Shown piece by piece: positions 42,122 to 49,925 of a DNA stretch of 64,000 nucleotides (position 1 is its first letter; each line of letters begins with the position of its first letter). The notes under the pieces were generated by a model, which was not told where the DNA came from, searched no databases, and was given only the letters and a program-made list of their open reading frames with translations. The DNA comes from Pseudomonadota bacterium (GTDB lineage: Bacteria; Bdellovibrionota; Bacteriovoracia; Bacteriovoracales; Bacteriovoracaceae). The stretch spans positions 26,371 to 90,370 of the forward strand of contig JAIYDL010000020.1 of assembly GCA_027487515.1 (NCBI GenBank), read 5' to 3'. The position numbers were made by a program, and so were the translations under genes.

Positions 42122-42143
42122 TTTCACCATCTATCTGGTGAAA
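42122..42143. promoter_or_regulatory. Inverted repeat between mntP and ctaA
   Basis: TTTCACCA and TGGTGAAA are perfect arms separated by six bases in the 80-nt gap between divergent mntP and ctaA. It is a good size for a dimeric repressor. It does not match the MntR box I know, so the regulator is open. Confidence 0.5.
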
Positions 42144-42172
42144 AAGCAAAGTGATCATGCTACGCTTGCGGC

Positions 42173-43120
42173 ATGAAAGGATTCCAGCGGCTCGTATTTC
42201 TGTCTATTCTTGGCACCTACCTTGTGATTCTTGCAGGGGCCGTCGTCCGTGGCACCGGATCCGGTTTAGGCTGCCCAGACTGGCCCCGGTGTTTTGGCCA
42301 GTGGGTGCCACCGATGGACATCTCTGAGCTCCCCGACAACTACAAGGATGTTTACAAAATCGCCGGCAAGACGATTGCCGACTTCGATCCTTTTAAAACC
42401 TGGACCGAATACATCAACCGCCTCCTCGGCGTGGTACTAGGGTTTTTCATCATGGCCCTCTTCGCGGCTTCCTTCCGCCTCAAAAGCTACGAGCGGAACA
42501 TCCCGTGGTTTTGCGCCGGACTCCTTCTGCTGATTCTGGTCCAGGGAGGCGTCGGGGCGCTGGTGGTATCGACCCACCTGAAGCCCTTCATCATTACCAT
42601 CCACATGTTCCTCGCGGTGGTCTTGCTCTTTGGTCTACTGTACCTTCGGAAGTACTGCCAGGATCTCGAGGACACGTCGATCGTTCAAAAAATTGACCGC
42701 AAGGGCCTGGTGATCACCCGCGTCCTCGTCGCCCTCACTTTTTTTCAGGTTCTCATGGGAACTCAGGTGCGGCAGAGAGTGGACCATGTCCTCCGAGATA
42801 CGATGGAGGCAACCACGGCCACGGTCATGGATTTTCTGGGCCCTGTGTTTTATGTCCACCGCTCCTTCTCGCTCGTGATCGTCGTCCTCTTCCTCTATCT
42901 CCTCTTCCACTTTCACCGCCACCGGTTCAACCGTGGTGCCTTCTTCCTGGCCCTCATGGCACTCTTCAGTGTCTGCGGGAACATCGCCACGGGGATCACC
43001 TTAAACTACTTCGGATTCCCGGCCAATGCTCAGCCACCCCACCTCTTTTTCGGAATCGTCGCCCTCGGTTTTCTCTACTCGCTGTCGCTCAATCTCCGAG
43101 GGACTCTCCTGGACGACTGA
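42173..43120 (+). CDS. ctaA: Haem A synthase (stand-alone CtaA)
   Basis: The 315-residue membrane protein has eight helices. Its Cys pair is in GCPDWPRCFG and its haem-ligand His residues are in INRLLGV-proximal positions, ITIHMFLAV, VHRSFSLV and PPHLFFGIV. It converts haem O to haem A. A second CtaA is fused to CtaB at 13995, so the cell has two. This one lies apart from the oxidase cluster. Its 3' end overlaps the convergent methyltransferase gene by 32 nt. Confidence 0.9.
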   Translation: MKGFQRLVFLSILGTYLVILAGAVVRGTGSGLGCPDWPRCFGQWVPPMDISELPDNYKDVYKIAGKTIADFDPFKTWTEYINRLLGVVLGFFIMALFAASFRLKSYERNIPWFCAGLLLLILVQGGVGALVVSTHLKPFIITIHMFLAVVLLFGLLYLRKYCQDLEDTSIVQKIDRKGLVITRVLVALTFFQVLMGTQVRQRVDHVLRDTMEATTATVMDFLGPVFYVHRSFSLVIVVLFLYLLFHFHRHRFNRGAFFLALMALFSVCGNIATGITLNYFGFPANAQPPHLFFGIVALGFLYSLSLNLRGTLLDD

Positions 43121-43637
43121 AGTTCCGAGAGCGGGCGAACTCGTACATCACGATGGAGGCTGCCACGGCCACGTTGAGGCTTTCAACCTGCCCTAGTTGT
43201 GGAATCCGGATGTAGTTGAGTGCCGGGTAATGTTCTTTGGGAAAACTAAGACCCGAGCCCTCGTTTCCAAGGACGAAGGCCGCTTTGTCAGGAAATGCGA
43301 CCTCATGAAGTGCCAAAGGGGCATCCGCCGAAAAGGCATAGAACGCGTACCCATCCCGGGACCAGCGGTCGTAGCTTTCGAAAAAAGTTTTCGTCATGGT
43401 CCAGGCCACCCGCTTCATGCAACCTTTGGCCGGGAGCGGATCAAAAAACTGTGTCCCGACGACGTCCACCGCTCGGGCACCGAAGGCCTCGGCCGAACGG
43501 ATGATTTTTCCGATGTTAAAATCCACCTTCAAGTGGTCGAGGATCACCACAAACGGATAGGGACCTTCCTCGGCGAGGAGCTTGTTCTGAAGGCGCTGCC
43601 GCTCGAAACTTTTTTGCATGTACTGACGCTTGTTCAT
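43089..43637 (-). CDS. TrmH/SpoU-family RNA 2'-O-methyltransferase
   Basis: The 182-residue SPOUT enzyme has the three knot motifs: VDFNIGKIIRSAEAFGA, VLGNEGSGLS and IPQLGQVESLNVAVAASIV. It uses S-adenosylmethionine to methylate a ribose in tRNA or rRNA. The length fits a TrmH-type protein without an extra N-terminal domain. The RNA target is not predictable. Confidence 0.9.
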   Translation of the reverse strand: MNKRQYMQKSFERQRLQNKLLAEEGPYPFVVILDHLKVDFNIGKIIRSAEAFGARAVDVVGTQFFDPLPAKGCMKRVAWTMTKTFFESYDRWSRDGYAFYAFSADAPLALHEVAFPDKAAFVLGNEGSGLSFPKEHYPALNYIRIPQLGQVESLNVAVAASIVMYEFARSRNFSRPGESLGD

Positions 43638-43677
43638 GAAGTAAGCTTAAACAAATGGGTTTGAAAAGGCTTTTGAT

Positions 43678-44751
43678 ATGTTGGGACTCCTGGCCCTCGG
43701 CTTAACAGCAGTGATGATTTTCACCTTGGTCAAGAATGCCCTCATCGGGACACAGCTCAGTGCCAAAGACTCCTTCACCGGAACCGTCGAGCTCCTGATC
43801 CCCATCTCCACTCATTCAGAATTTTATCTTGAGCCGTGGGTCCGAAACCTTTCGTACATGAGGTCGGTCGGGGGCCAGGTCCGTATCCATATTTTGATCG
43901 ACGGCCATCACCCGGCCATCAATGCGTGGCGAGAACTGAACCAAAAAATCCCGTACGTCGAAATCCACACCTACCTCACGAAGCCACCAGGCCGTGAAGG
44001 CGTTCCGTGGATGATCGAGCAGATCGCACCGATGATCACGGCCGACGTGGTGATCATCGGAGACGCTGAACTCGTGCCCACCGAGGAAGCCTTCGCCTCC
44101 ATCGGAAAACTCGTAAGCGAAAAGCAGAAGGCCTACTTCGTGCTCCCTCAGACACAGCGCCTGACCGTTGTGGGCGAAGCAATCGCTGCCATCAATCCTA
44201 CCCTTGCCCTGGCGTCGGTGTTTGGGTTCCGTCGGATCCGAAGGAACGTCTCCCACCCACTCGTGAGCATCGCCCAAGGGTGGATGGGAATGCCCAGTGC
44301 TCTCTTCCGAAGCTTCGACTGGTCCAAGGTCAACATCCCGTCTTGGAAAGAGGCCCTCGCGAAAGGCTGGGATGTGGAGAACAAGAGCTATATCCTGGCC
44401 TTCGGAGAACGGCATCTCCTGCGGTATTACCCTGAGGACGTGATGGTTCAGGCGCTTCAACTCAAGACCTACTGGGAAGAGCTTTGGCGCAAAGGTGAAC
44501 GCAACGGACTCTGCCTCTACCTCGCGGTCCTTTTCATTTGGTCCTTCCCTGTGTTTTTCTTTCTAAGCCACCCTTTCTGGTCCCTTGCGAGCCTCATCCT
44601 TTTGGTGCTTTACCGCTTCTTCACCAAAATCGTTTTTCAAGAGTCCTTCACATCCATGCTGCTCCATCCCGTCGCAGTCGTGGTCTGGGTGGGCACGTTT
44701 CTCTGGTGGGCGTTTGAGGAACTTCAGCTGAGGTTTGGCCGGCGTACCTAG
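43678..44751 (+). CDS. Membrane protein with glycosyltransferase-like domain
   Basis: The 357-residue protein has an N-terminal helix and a GT-A-like domain (ELLIPISTHSEF, RIHILIDGH, ADVVIIGDAELVPTEE with a possible acidic metal site, FGFRRIRR). Three membrane helices close the C-terminus. It is a likely membrane glycosyltransferase family 2 member, but the sequence is divergent. AAAGG precedes the start. Substrate and pathway cannot be inferred from the neighbours. Confidence 0.72.
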   Translation: MLGLLALGLTAVMIFTLVKNALIGTQLSAKDSFTGTVELLIPISTHSEFYLEPWVRNLSYMRSVGGQVRIHILIDGHHPAINAWRELNQKIPYVEIHTYLTKPPGREGVPWMIEQIAPMITADVVIIGDAELVPTEEAFASIGKLVSEKQKAYFVLPQTQRLTVVGEAIAAINPTLALASVFGFRRIRRNVSHPLVSIAQGWMGMPSALFRSFDWSKVNIPSWKEALAKGWDVENKSYILAFGERHLLRYYPEDVMVQALQLKTYWEELWRKGERNGLCLYLAVLFIWSFPVFFFLSHPFWSLASLILLVLYRFFTKIVFQESFTSMLLHPVAVVVWVGTFLWWAFEELQLRFGRRT

Positions 44752-44773
44752 TTTAAAATACGCTCCTTCGGTC

Positions 44774-44801
44774 TTGAGATTAATCTCTTTAAATTCATAA
44801 T
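44774..44801 (+). promoter_or_regulatory. Candidate sigma-70 promoter of the Cys-protein pair
   Basis: TTGAGA and CATAAT, five of six matches each, are separated by 16 bp. The leader would be about 80 nt. Confidence 0.4.
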
Positions 44802-44838
44802 ATTGCTACAGCTCTTTGGAGGGTCTCCCGCTCAAGTC

Positions 44839-44866
44839 TAAAGATATACAAGATATTTTCCGATAG
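44839..44866 (+). promoter_or_regulatory. FliA-like promoter of the Cys-protein pair
   Basis: TAAA, 16 nt, then TCCGATAG: six of eight -10 positions and all of the -35 match sigma-28, with one extra spacer base. The -10 core TCCGATA is identical to those upstream of 8482 and 6407. Confidence 0.4.
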
Positions 44867-44886
44867 GTATTAAATAAGGAAACTCC

Positions 44887-45558
44887 ATGGACATGAGAAT
44901 TTTTCTTCTCTTTACCGTACTCTCAACAGTCACTTTTTCTTCCCATGCATTTTTTGGAAGACGGGAGCCAGATCGAGCGGAGCTGGAATACGGGGATAAA
45001 TTAAGGGAGTGCCAAAATAGAAACTATACCTTTAGCCGAGAAGAAATCAGGGAAAAATGGAATCAAGCAGTGCTCAATCATACACGCAGTTGCCAAAATC
45101 CTGATGTTAGAAGAAATGGGTTTGAGAATTACTGCAGGCTCGTCAGGGAAGTGATGGATTGTTTTAGTAGCCGATCCCGAGCACTACCCGTCCAAGGTCA
45201 GATCACCCCAAGACCCGAAACGCCAGTTCCCGCGACACCAAGTACGACGGCAAACGAAGCCGTTGTTCGGTTGGCAGGAATCCACTCGGCTTGTTTAACG
45301 GGTGCTTCTATGGAGAGTGGATTCTTAGTTGAATCCCGAAGATTTCTCCTCTCTTTCATTCAAACTAACTGTCAACCGACCCCGAGAGACGCGAACATGA
45401 GGCTCTCCTGCGAGAGCGCTCGGACGGCTTCCCAGTGCGTCCTCAACAGGATCGATGGCTCCGGGAGAGTAAACAATAGCGACAGGGAATCAGGAAAGAC
45501 CTTTCCCTCCACTGATCCAGGGACGCGGACGGGCACAATCGGGGCTAATCCTCAGTGA
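44887..45558 (+). CDS. Secreted Cys-containing protein, pair member 1
   Basis: The 223-residue protein has a signal peptide ending near SSHA. It has an N-terminal domain with four or five Cys (RECQNRNYTFSREEI, YCRLVREVMDC), a Pro/Thr linker and a C-terminal helical domain (ESRRFLLSFIQTNC, SARTASQCVLNRIDGSG). The protein at 45698 shares both domains. AAGGA precedes ATG 44887. The gene is AT-richer than its neighbours. The layout is reminiscent of the 4.5-8.5 kb family but the sequence is different. Confidence 0.8.
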   Translation: MDMRIFLLFTVLSTVTFSSHAFFGRREPDRAELEYGDKLRECQNRNYTFSREEIREKWNQAVLNHTRSCQNPDVRRNGFENYCRLVREVMDCFSSRSRALPVQGQITPRPETPVPATPSTTANEAVVRLAGIHSACLTGASMESGFLVESRRFLLSFIQTNCQPTPRDANMRLSCESARTASQCVLNRIDGSGRVNNSDRESGKTFPSTDPGTRTGTIGANPQ

Positions 45559-45697
45559 GTTGATGCTTTTTTGGGTTTCTTCGCCAGACCAGAACGCCTT
45601 GGTCGCCTTTTCCCGCGATCTTGAAGGGCGTAAAAAAAAATTAAACATCATCTCAACACAATTCGTAATCCTGCCGATTAGTCAAAAAAGGGTTTAT

Positions 45698-46321
45698 ATG
45701 AAACTTCAATTTTGCCTTCTCTTGTGTCTCATCCCTCTCATGAACTCTGCCTTCGGTGCCTGTGGGCCTAGGGACGAATTCGAATGTTTAGAACCGGAGT
45801 TTCAAAGGATGCTTAATGCTTGTAACTCACCGGGGAGTAGCTACACCCCCCAGCAACTCCAAGAGATGAGGTCCCTAGCTATAAACCGAGGGAATCAATT
45901 CTGTAGTACTCCGGGGTCTGCGCACAGAGGGGCCAAAGCAAGAACCTGCGGACTCTTCAACGACGTCACCAAATGCTTTGATCGCAGATTCGCTTTGCTA
46001 ACTCCTGCAGTTGGAGTCCAGCCCAATGAGTTAGCTCGGTTGGTATCAATTAACAACACCTGTGCCGCCAGTAGAGACCGCACGTTTCTGATAAATTCGA
46101 GGGTTTTCTTGGTGCGATTTCTGAACACTAACTGTCAATCGCCCTCGATGCGTCCGGAGCTCGAAAGGATTTGTCGGTCAGCTCGAGATGCGTCAGCCTG
46201 CATCCTAGGAAGCATCGATCGTCTGGGTGAAGTTAACGCCGATGATCGAAGTTTGGGGAAAGAGGTTCCGGCGGGAGGAACAACTACGACCTCCGAACCA
46301 CGGGGATCGACCCCTCAGTAA
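45698..46321 (+). CDS. Secreted Cys-containing protein, pair member 2
   Basis: The 207-residue paralogue of the preceding protein has a signal peptide (MKLQFCLLLCLIPLMNSAFG). It shares the N-terminal Cys-rich domain, INSRVFLVRFLNTNC and SARDASACILGSIDRLG. ATG 45698 with AAAGGG upstream is preferred over a long non-protein-like extension. A 139-nt gap separates the two members. The function is unknown. Confidence 0.8.
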   Translation: MKLQFCLLLCLIPLMNSAFGACGPRDEFECLEPEFQRMLNACNSPGSSYTPQQLQEMRSLAINRGNQFCSTPGSAHRGAKARTCGLFNDVTKCFDRRFALLTPAVGVQPNELARLVSINNTCAASRDRTFLINSRVFLVRFLNTNCQSPSMRPELERICRSARDASACILGSIDRLGEVNADDRSLGKEVPAGGTTTTSEPRGSTPQ

Positions 46322-46339
46322 GTTTACAACCGCAAAAGT

Positions 46340-46585
46340 CTACTTCGCGAGTTTAAGCGCAAGCTTACACTTGGACGAAAGCTTTTCCTTATTTTCCATG
46401 AGGCAGGGCTTGAGTTTGCCAATCTCGGTATAACTCTCACAGGCCTTGATCTTGGACTTATCATCTTTGCAGGCGTCGATCGCTTCTTTGGAAAAGTCCT
46501 TAGCCTTAGCAAGGGCACCGTCGATTGACGGTAGCTGGGCCCAAGACGAGCTTGTAAAAACAATAATCAGCAGAAGATACTTCAT
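46340..46585 (-). CDS. Small secreted protein with one GLG1-like Cys repeat
   Basis: The 81-residue protein has a signal peptide (MKYLLLIIVFTSSSWA) and four cysteines in the pattern of a single GLG1-type repeat (KACESY, KPCLMENKEKLSSKC). It can be seen as a one-unit relative of the six-repeat protein at 29967. It starts nine bases after the SOUL protein and is probably in its operon. Confidence 0.75.
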   Translation of the reverse strand: MKYLLLIIVFTSSSWAQLPSIDGALAKAKDFSKEAIDACKDDKSKIKACESYTEIGKLKPCLMENKEKLSSKCKLALKLAK

Positions 46586-46594
46586 AAAAAACTC

Positions 46595-47230
46595 TTATTT
46601 TCTCCGTAGCTCGAGGAGGACCTCGTTACGACGGAAGAATGAAAGGGTCCAGGGTGGGTTGTACCCGGCGAAGATCGGCTCAGAAATGACCTCGTACTGC
46701 CCTTTCTGGTTGATCCAGTCTACGAGTTCCTTGGCCTTGATTTGATTTGTCTCTTCACGCCATACGCCGGAGAATCTGATCACACCGTAGGTCTGGGCCG
46801 GGATTCGTTCAAGCACGACCTGGGGATCGAGAGGCTTCGGGAGAGAGTCGAGCGTGTATTTCCTGGGCATCGTAAAGGTCATGACCTGGGAAGCGCCGGT
46901 TTGAGTCATCATCACGGGGGCCGTCATCTCGATTTTCTCATTCTTGGGCGCACTTTGTGTCACCGGAGCAGTCATCGAAATTTTTTCCTGCTTCTCGTTT
47001 TTACCAAAGATATAATCGGCCAGGAGCTTAAAGCCCTTCTTTTGGGCGCTGGTGAAATTCCCCGGTACCGAGGTCTTCGCCACGATCCGAGGAGCGTAGG
47101 TGCGGACTTCGATGTTCCCGGTTGTTTCAATCACCTGGTAGCGAGGGGACTCTTCGGTCCTGATGCCCACGAGGGAGCAACCGGTCAGGACCACAACTGT
47201 TGCGAGAGGCAGGAGCGCTAGGTACTTCAT
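46595..47230 (-). CDS. SOUL-family haem-binding lipoprotein
   Basis: The 211-residue protein has a lipobox (VVLTGCS) and the SOUL pattern (YQVIETTGNIEVRTYAP, ISMTAPVTQ, TFTMPRKYTLDSLPKP). SOUL proteins bind haem or other tetrapyrroles. It is coupled to a cupredoxin gene three bases upstream and a Cys-rich gene downstream, which suggests a small envelope redox operon. Confidence 0.88.
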   Translation of the reverse strand: MKYLALLPLATVVVLTGCSLVGIRTEESPRYQVIETTGNIEVRTYAPRIVAKTSVPGNFTSAQKKGFKLLADYIFGKNEKQEKISMTAPVTQSAPKNEKIEMTAPVMMTQTGASQVMTFTMPRKYTLDSLPKPLDPQVVLERIPAQTYGVIRFSGVWREETNQIKAKELVDWINQKGQYEVISEPIFAGYNPPWTLSFFRRNEVLLELRRK

Positions 47231-47233
47231 GGG

Positions 47234-47599
47234 TTACGGGAGCACGACGAGTTGTCCACCGATGTGGGCCGGGTGCATGTGGCATTTCATCTGGAAGATA
47301 CCGTCTTTGGTGGGCTTGAATGTGACGACTTCTTTTTTCCCTTTCTTCACCACTTTTGTGATCTGGAAATCCGGGAGGAAGAAGCCGTGATCACCGGACG
47401 GAACGTTGTTGATGAGAGTGAGTTCGACGTCGTCGCCTTTTTTCACCACGATGGTACCGGGGAGCCATTGCTTAACGGTGGAGGGCCTGCCATCAACCAG
47501 GGGGCCTTCTGTTTCGTAGTTCACGAGCGTTATGGACCGGGTTTCGGCAAGGGCGGAGAAACTGAGGATGAGAGCAAAAAAGCAGACCATCGATTTCAT
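47234..47599 (-). CDS. Exported cupredoxin-like protein
   Basis: The 121-residue protein has a signal peptide (MKSMVCFFALILSFSALA) and a cupredoxin-like domain. Copper ligands are visible as His in SGDHGFFLP and Cys/His in MKCHMHPAHIGG. The ligand spacing is close to that of plastocyanin-like proteins. It leads the three-gene operon with SOUL. ATG 47599 is preferred to an upstream start that lies in the intergenic region. Confidence 0.83.
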   Translation of the reverse strand: MKSMVCFFALILSFSALAETRSITLVNYETEGPLVDGRPSTVKQWLPGTIVVKKGDDVELTLINNVPSGDHGFFLPDFQITKVVKKGKKEVVTFKPTKDGIFQMKCHMHPAHIGGQLVVLP

Positions 47600-47658
47600 G
47601 GGGACTCCCTGATTAACGTCAAATTTAAGCCTTCCCATTGTTAATCAGCTTCTTAGGC

Positions 47659-47687
47659 TTTACAATAAAAAACCGTTTTACAATAAT
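47659..47687 (+). promoter_or_regulatory. Strong sigma-70-like promoter of a 37-residue protein
   Basis: TTTACA, exactly 17 bp, then AATAAT: five of six matches in each box, with an A/T-rich spacer. The predicted start near 47694 leaves a leader of about 42 nt before ATG 47736. Confidence 0.65.
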
Positions 47688-47735
47688 GGGGTCCATTGGA
47701 CTATTAATCACACTGCATGTTGAAAAGGATGAGTT

Positions 47736-47849
47736 ATGGGATTCGGACGTAAGAGCAAGGCCGTAAAGATGTCTCGCCGCAAGGAACAAGAAAAGAAAAA
47801 ATCTAAAATCAGAGCGAAAATCGCTGCTGGTAAGACTAAAAAGAAGTAA
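47736..47849 (+). CDS. Very basic 37-residue protein
   Basis: The frame encodes MGFGRKSKAVKMSRRKEQEK followed by a Lys-rich tail ending KTKKK; about half of the residues are Lys or Arg. GAAAAGGAT precedes the start and a near-consensus promoter lies upstream. The size and charge are those of RNA- or ribosome-binding small proteins. The stop lies one base from the end of the convergent gene. The short length and unusual composition mean that homology evidence would settle whether it is real; the good promoter and ribosome site favour it. Confidence 0.7.
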   Translation: MGFGRKSKAVKMSRRKEQEKKKSKIRAKIAAGKTKKK

Positions 47850-47850
47850 C

Positions 47851-48465
47851 TCAGAACTTTAAAGTCGGCATGAAAGGCCCAAGGGAAACTTCTTTTGGGC
47901 CGATCACGTGCATCAAAATTCGGATTTTCTCCCGAAGCGTCGATGCCTCCATGACGGATTTCTTCACCGACAACTCCTCCACCAGAAAAACAGTGCAGTA
48001 ATTGATCAAGAGCTCAGGATCCCCGAGGGTTTTTGAGAACGTTTCCCGCTGGACAGCGTCTGGGAGAAAAGTTTGCGCCCAGCGGTCGAGCAGAGTCTTG
48101 AAACTCTCAAGCTCGATGGAAAAAGAGTCGTCAATCGAAAGGTCTTCCTCCAAAGGCTTGTAGGAGTAGACCAGGTAGGGATCTTCCGACTCGAACTTAA
48201 TCGTTCGACACTTTTGGGTCCCGGTGATGTAGATGTCCATGCGTCCATCGGGGTAGGAGGAGAGGATGTGGGGAAGGCCCGCGACACACACCTGGGCTTG
48301 GTAGAGGTTCGAAGGGTGATAGGGAACGATCGCAATCGGAATCTGCTTGACGAGGGCATCATGGATCATTTGCCGGTAGCGGGGCTCAAAAATGTGATAC
48401 GGCAGCGTCACTTTCTTGAAGAGCACTGAGTTCGAGAGTGGGAAGAGAAAAATTTTATTGTCCAT
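47851..48465 (-). CDS. Lon N-terminal (LON substrate-binding) domain protein
   Basis: The 204-residue cytosolic protein consists of the N-terminal domain of Lon proteases: LFPLSNSVLFKKVTLPYHIFEPRYRQMI, GRMDIYITGTQKCRTI. No AAA+ or protease domain follows. Such proteins are thought to bind substrates or regulate proteolysis. It converges on the 37-residue basic gene. Confidence 0.87.
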   Translation of the reverse strand: MDNKIFLFPLSNSVLFKKVTLPYHIFEPRYRQMIHDALVKQIPIAIVPYHPSNLYQAQVCVAGLPHILSSYPDGRMDIYITGTQKCRTIKFESEDPYLVYSYKPLEEDLSIDDSFSIELESFKTLLDRWAQTFLPDAVQRETFSKTLGDPELLINYCTVFLVEELSVKKSVMEASTLREKIRILMHVIGPKEVSLGPFMPTLKF

Positions 48466-48589
48466 AGTCTCAATTTACCTAAGGTCCACCTGTCCTTTCA
48501 AGATACTCTTTGACCGTCCCGAGGTGCAATCCGCGAGTCTGATCTTTTTCTAGCATTCCTTTCACTCCCCTAACCCCCCGAACTTGGTC

Positions 48590-48619
48590 TTGGACTTCGA
48601 TCGTTTTTTTACCTAGAAT
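48590..48619 (+). promoter_or_regulatory. Possible promoter of the dicarboxylate symporter
   Basis: TTGGAC, 18 bp, then TAGAAT (five of six). The -35 is weak. The start codon is 30 nt further on. Confidence 0.35.
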
Positions 48620-48648
48620 TTATCTAAGCAAATTCATCGGAGGAATTT

Positions 48649-49908
48649 TTGAAGAACCATTATCGGCTTCTACTGGGCCTCGTTCTAGGGATCGTCCTGG
48701 GGACCGTGGCCCACACCCATCGCGATGTGGCGTGGCTTGAATTCCTCAACCTAAACCTCATGGTTCCGGTCGGTCAGATTTTCCTCCGGCTTCTGTTCAT
48801 GATCGTCGTGCCCATGGTTTTTTCAGCGCTGATCCTCGGCGTCTTTGACCTGGCCCGGCACCAGGGCGTGGGCCGCGTCGCCTCCCGCACGCTCTTTTAC
48901 ACTGTCATCGCAAGCACCTTCTCGGTTCTGATCGGGGTGGGTCTGGTGAATTTCTTCCGCCCTGGAGACGGGTTCAAGGTCGACCGATCACTCTTCGAAG
49001 CATCCCGAGACAATGTTCAGACCATCTCCGCGAATGCCCAGGCCTCCAAAAGTTTTGCCGAAGCCCTGGTGAGTGTCATTCCCAAGAATCCCCTGGATGC
49101 CGCGGTGAGGGCCCTCGATGGGGAGATGCTCTCGCTCATGTTCTTCGCTCTTTTCCTGGGCTTCGCCTTCCACCTCCATCAAAAGTCCTCGGGCAAAAAT
49201 GAGCTCGCTGTGATGGGGATCCTCGATGAGCTCTTCCACGCCTCACTGAAGATCGTAGAAGTCGCCATGAAGATCGCTCCCGTGGCCGTGTTTGCGATTG
49301 TGTTTAACACCGCTTTCAAATTTGGCCTCGAGATCTTCGAGTCTCTGTTGTACTTCTGCGCTGTCGTGGTCGGGGGACTGCTGCTGCAGCAGTTCGTCGT
49401 CTACTCGCTCCTTCTGAAATTCATTGCCAAGCGCTCACCCTGGGCCTTCTACGCCGGCTGTCGGGATGTGCTTTTGTATGCGTTCTCAACCTCCTCTTCC
49501 AACGCGTGTCTTCCGAAGTCCATCGAGACCGCTGAAACGAAGCTCGGACTTACGCCGGCGATTTCCCGCTTCGTTTTGACAGTCGGAGCGACGGCGAACC
49601 AAAACGGGACCGCCCTTTTCGAGGGCGTCACTGTTCTGTTCCTTGCCCAGGTCTTCGGCATCGATCTTTCCACCGGCCAACAGTTTCAGGTGGTGCTCAT
49701 GTGCATCATCGCTGGAATCGGAACCGCGGGGGTCCCCGGGGGCTCTCTCCCGCTCATCATGATCATCATGAATGGAGTCGGGATTCCTGCGGAAGGCATC
49801 GCGCTGATCCTCGGCGTAGATCGATTCCTAGATATGTGCCGCACGACGCTTAATGTGAGTGGTGACTTGGTGATTGCGGCCTTGGTGGATGAGAAGCCTT
49901 CGGTTTAG
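48649..49908 (+). CDS. Dicarboxylate/amino acid:cation symporter (DAACS family)
   Basis: The 419-residue membrane protein imports C4-dicarboxylates or acidic amino acids with Na+ or H+. It has the family motifs FLRLLFMIVVPMVFSAL, the serine-rich re-entrant loop STSSSNACLPKSIE, and ANQNGTALFEGV. The start is a rare TTG (48649) with a strong GGAGG site; no ATG fits. The C-terminal motif DRFLDMCRTTLNVSGD is intact. It stands alone between genes on the other strand. Confidence 0.93.
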   Translation: MKNHYRLLLGLVLGIVLGTVAHTHRDVAWLEFLNLNLMVPVGQIFLRLLFMIVVPMVFSALILGVFDLARHQGVGRVASRTLFYTVIASTFSVLIGVGLVNFFRPGDGFKVDRSLFEASRDNVQTISANAQASKSFAEALVSVIPKNPLDAAVRALDGEMLSLMFFALFLGFAFHLHQKSSGKNELAVMGILDELFHASLKIVEVAMKIAPVAVFAIVFNTAFKFGLEIFESLLYFCAVVVGGLLLQQFVVYSLLLKFIAKRSPWAFYAGCRDVLLYAFSTSSSNACLPKSIETAETKLGLTPAISRFVLTVGATANQNGTALFEGVTVLFLAQVFGIDLSTGQQFQVVLMCIIAGIGTAGVPGGSLPLIMIIMNGVGIPAEGIALILGVDRFLDMCRTTLNVSGDLVIAALVDEKPSV

Positions 49909-49925
49909 GAGAACACCTCGTCGCC

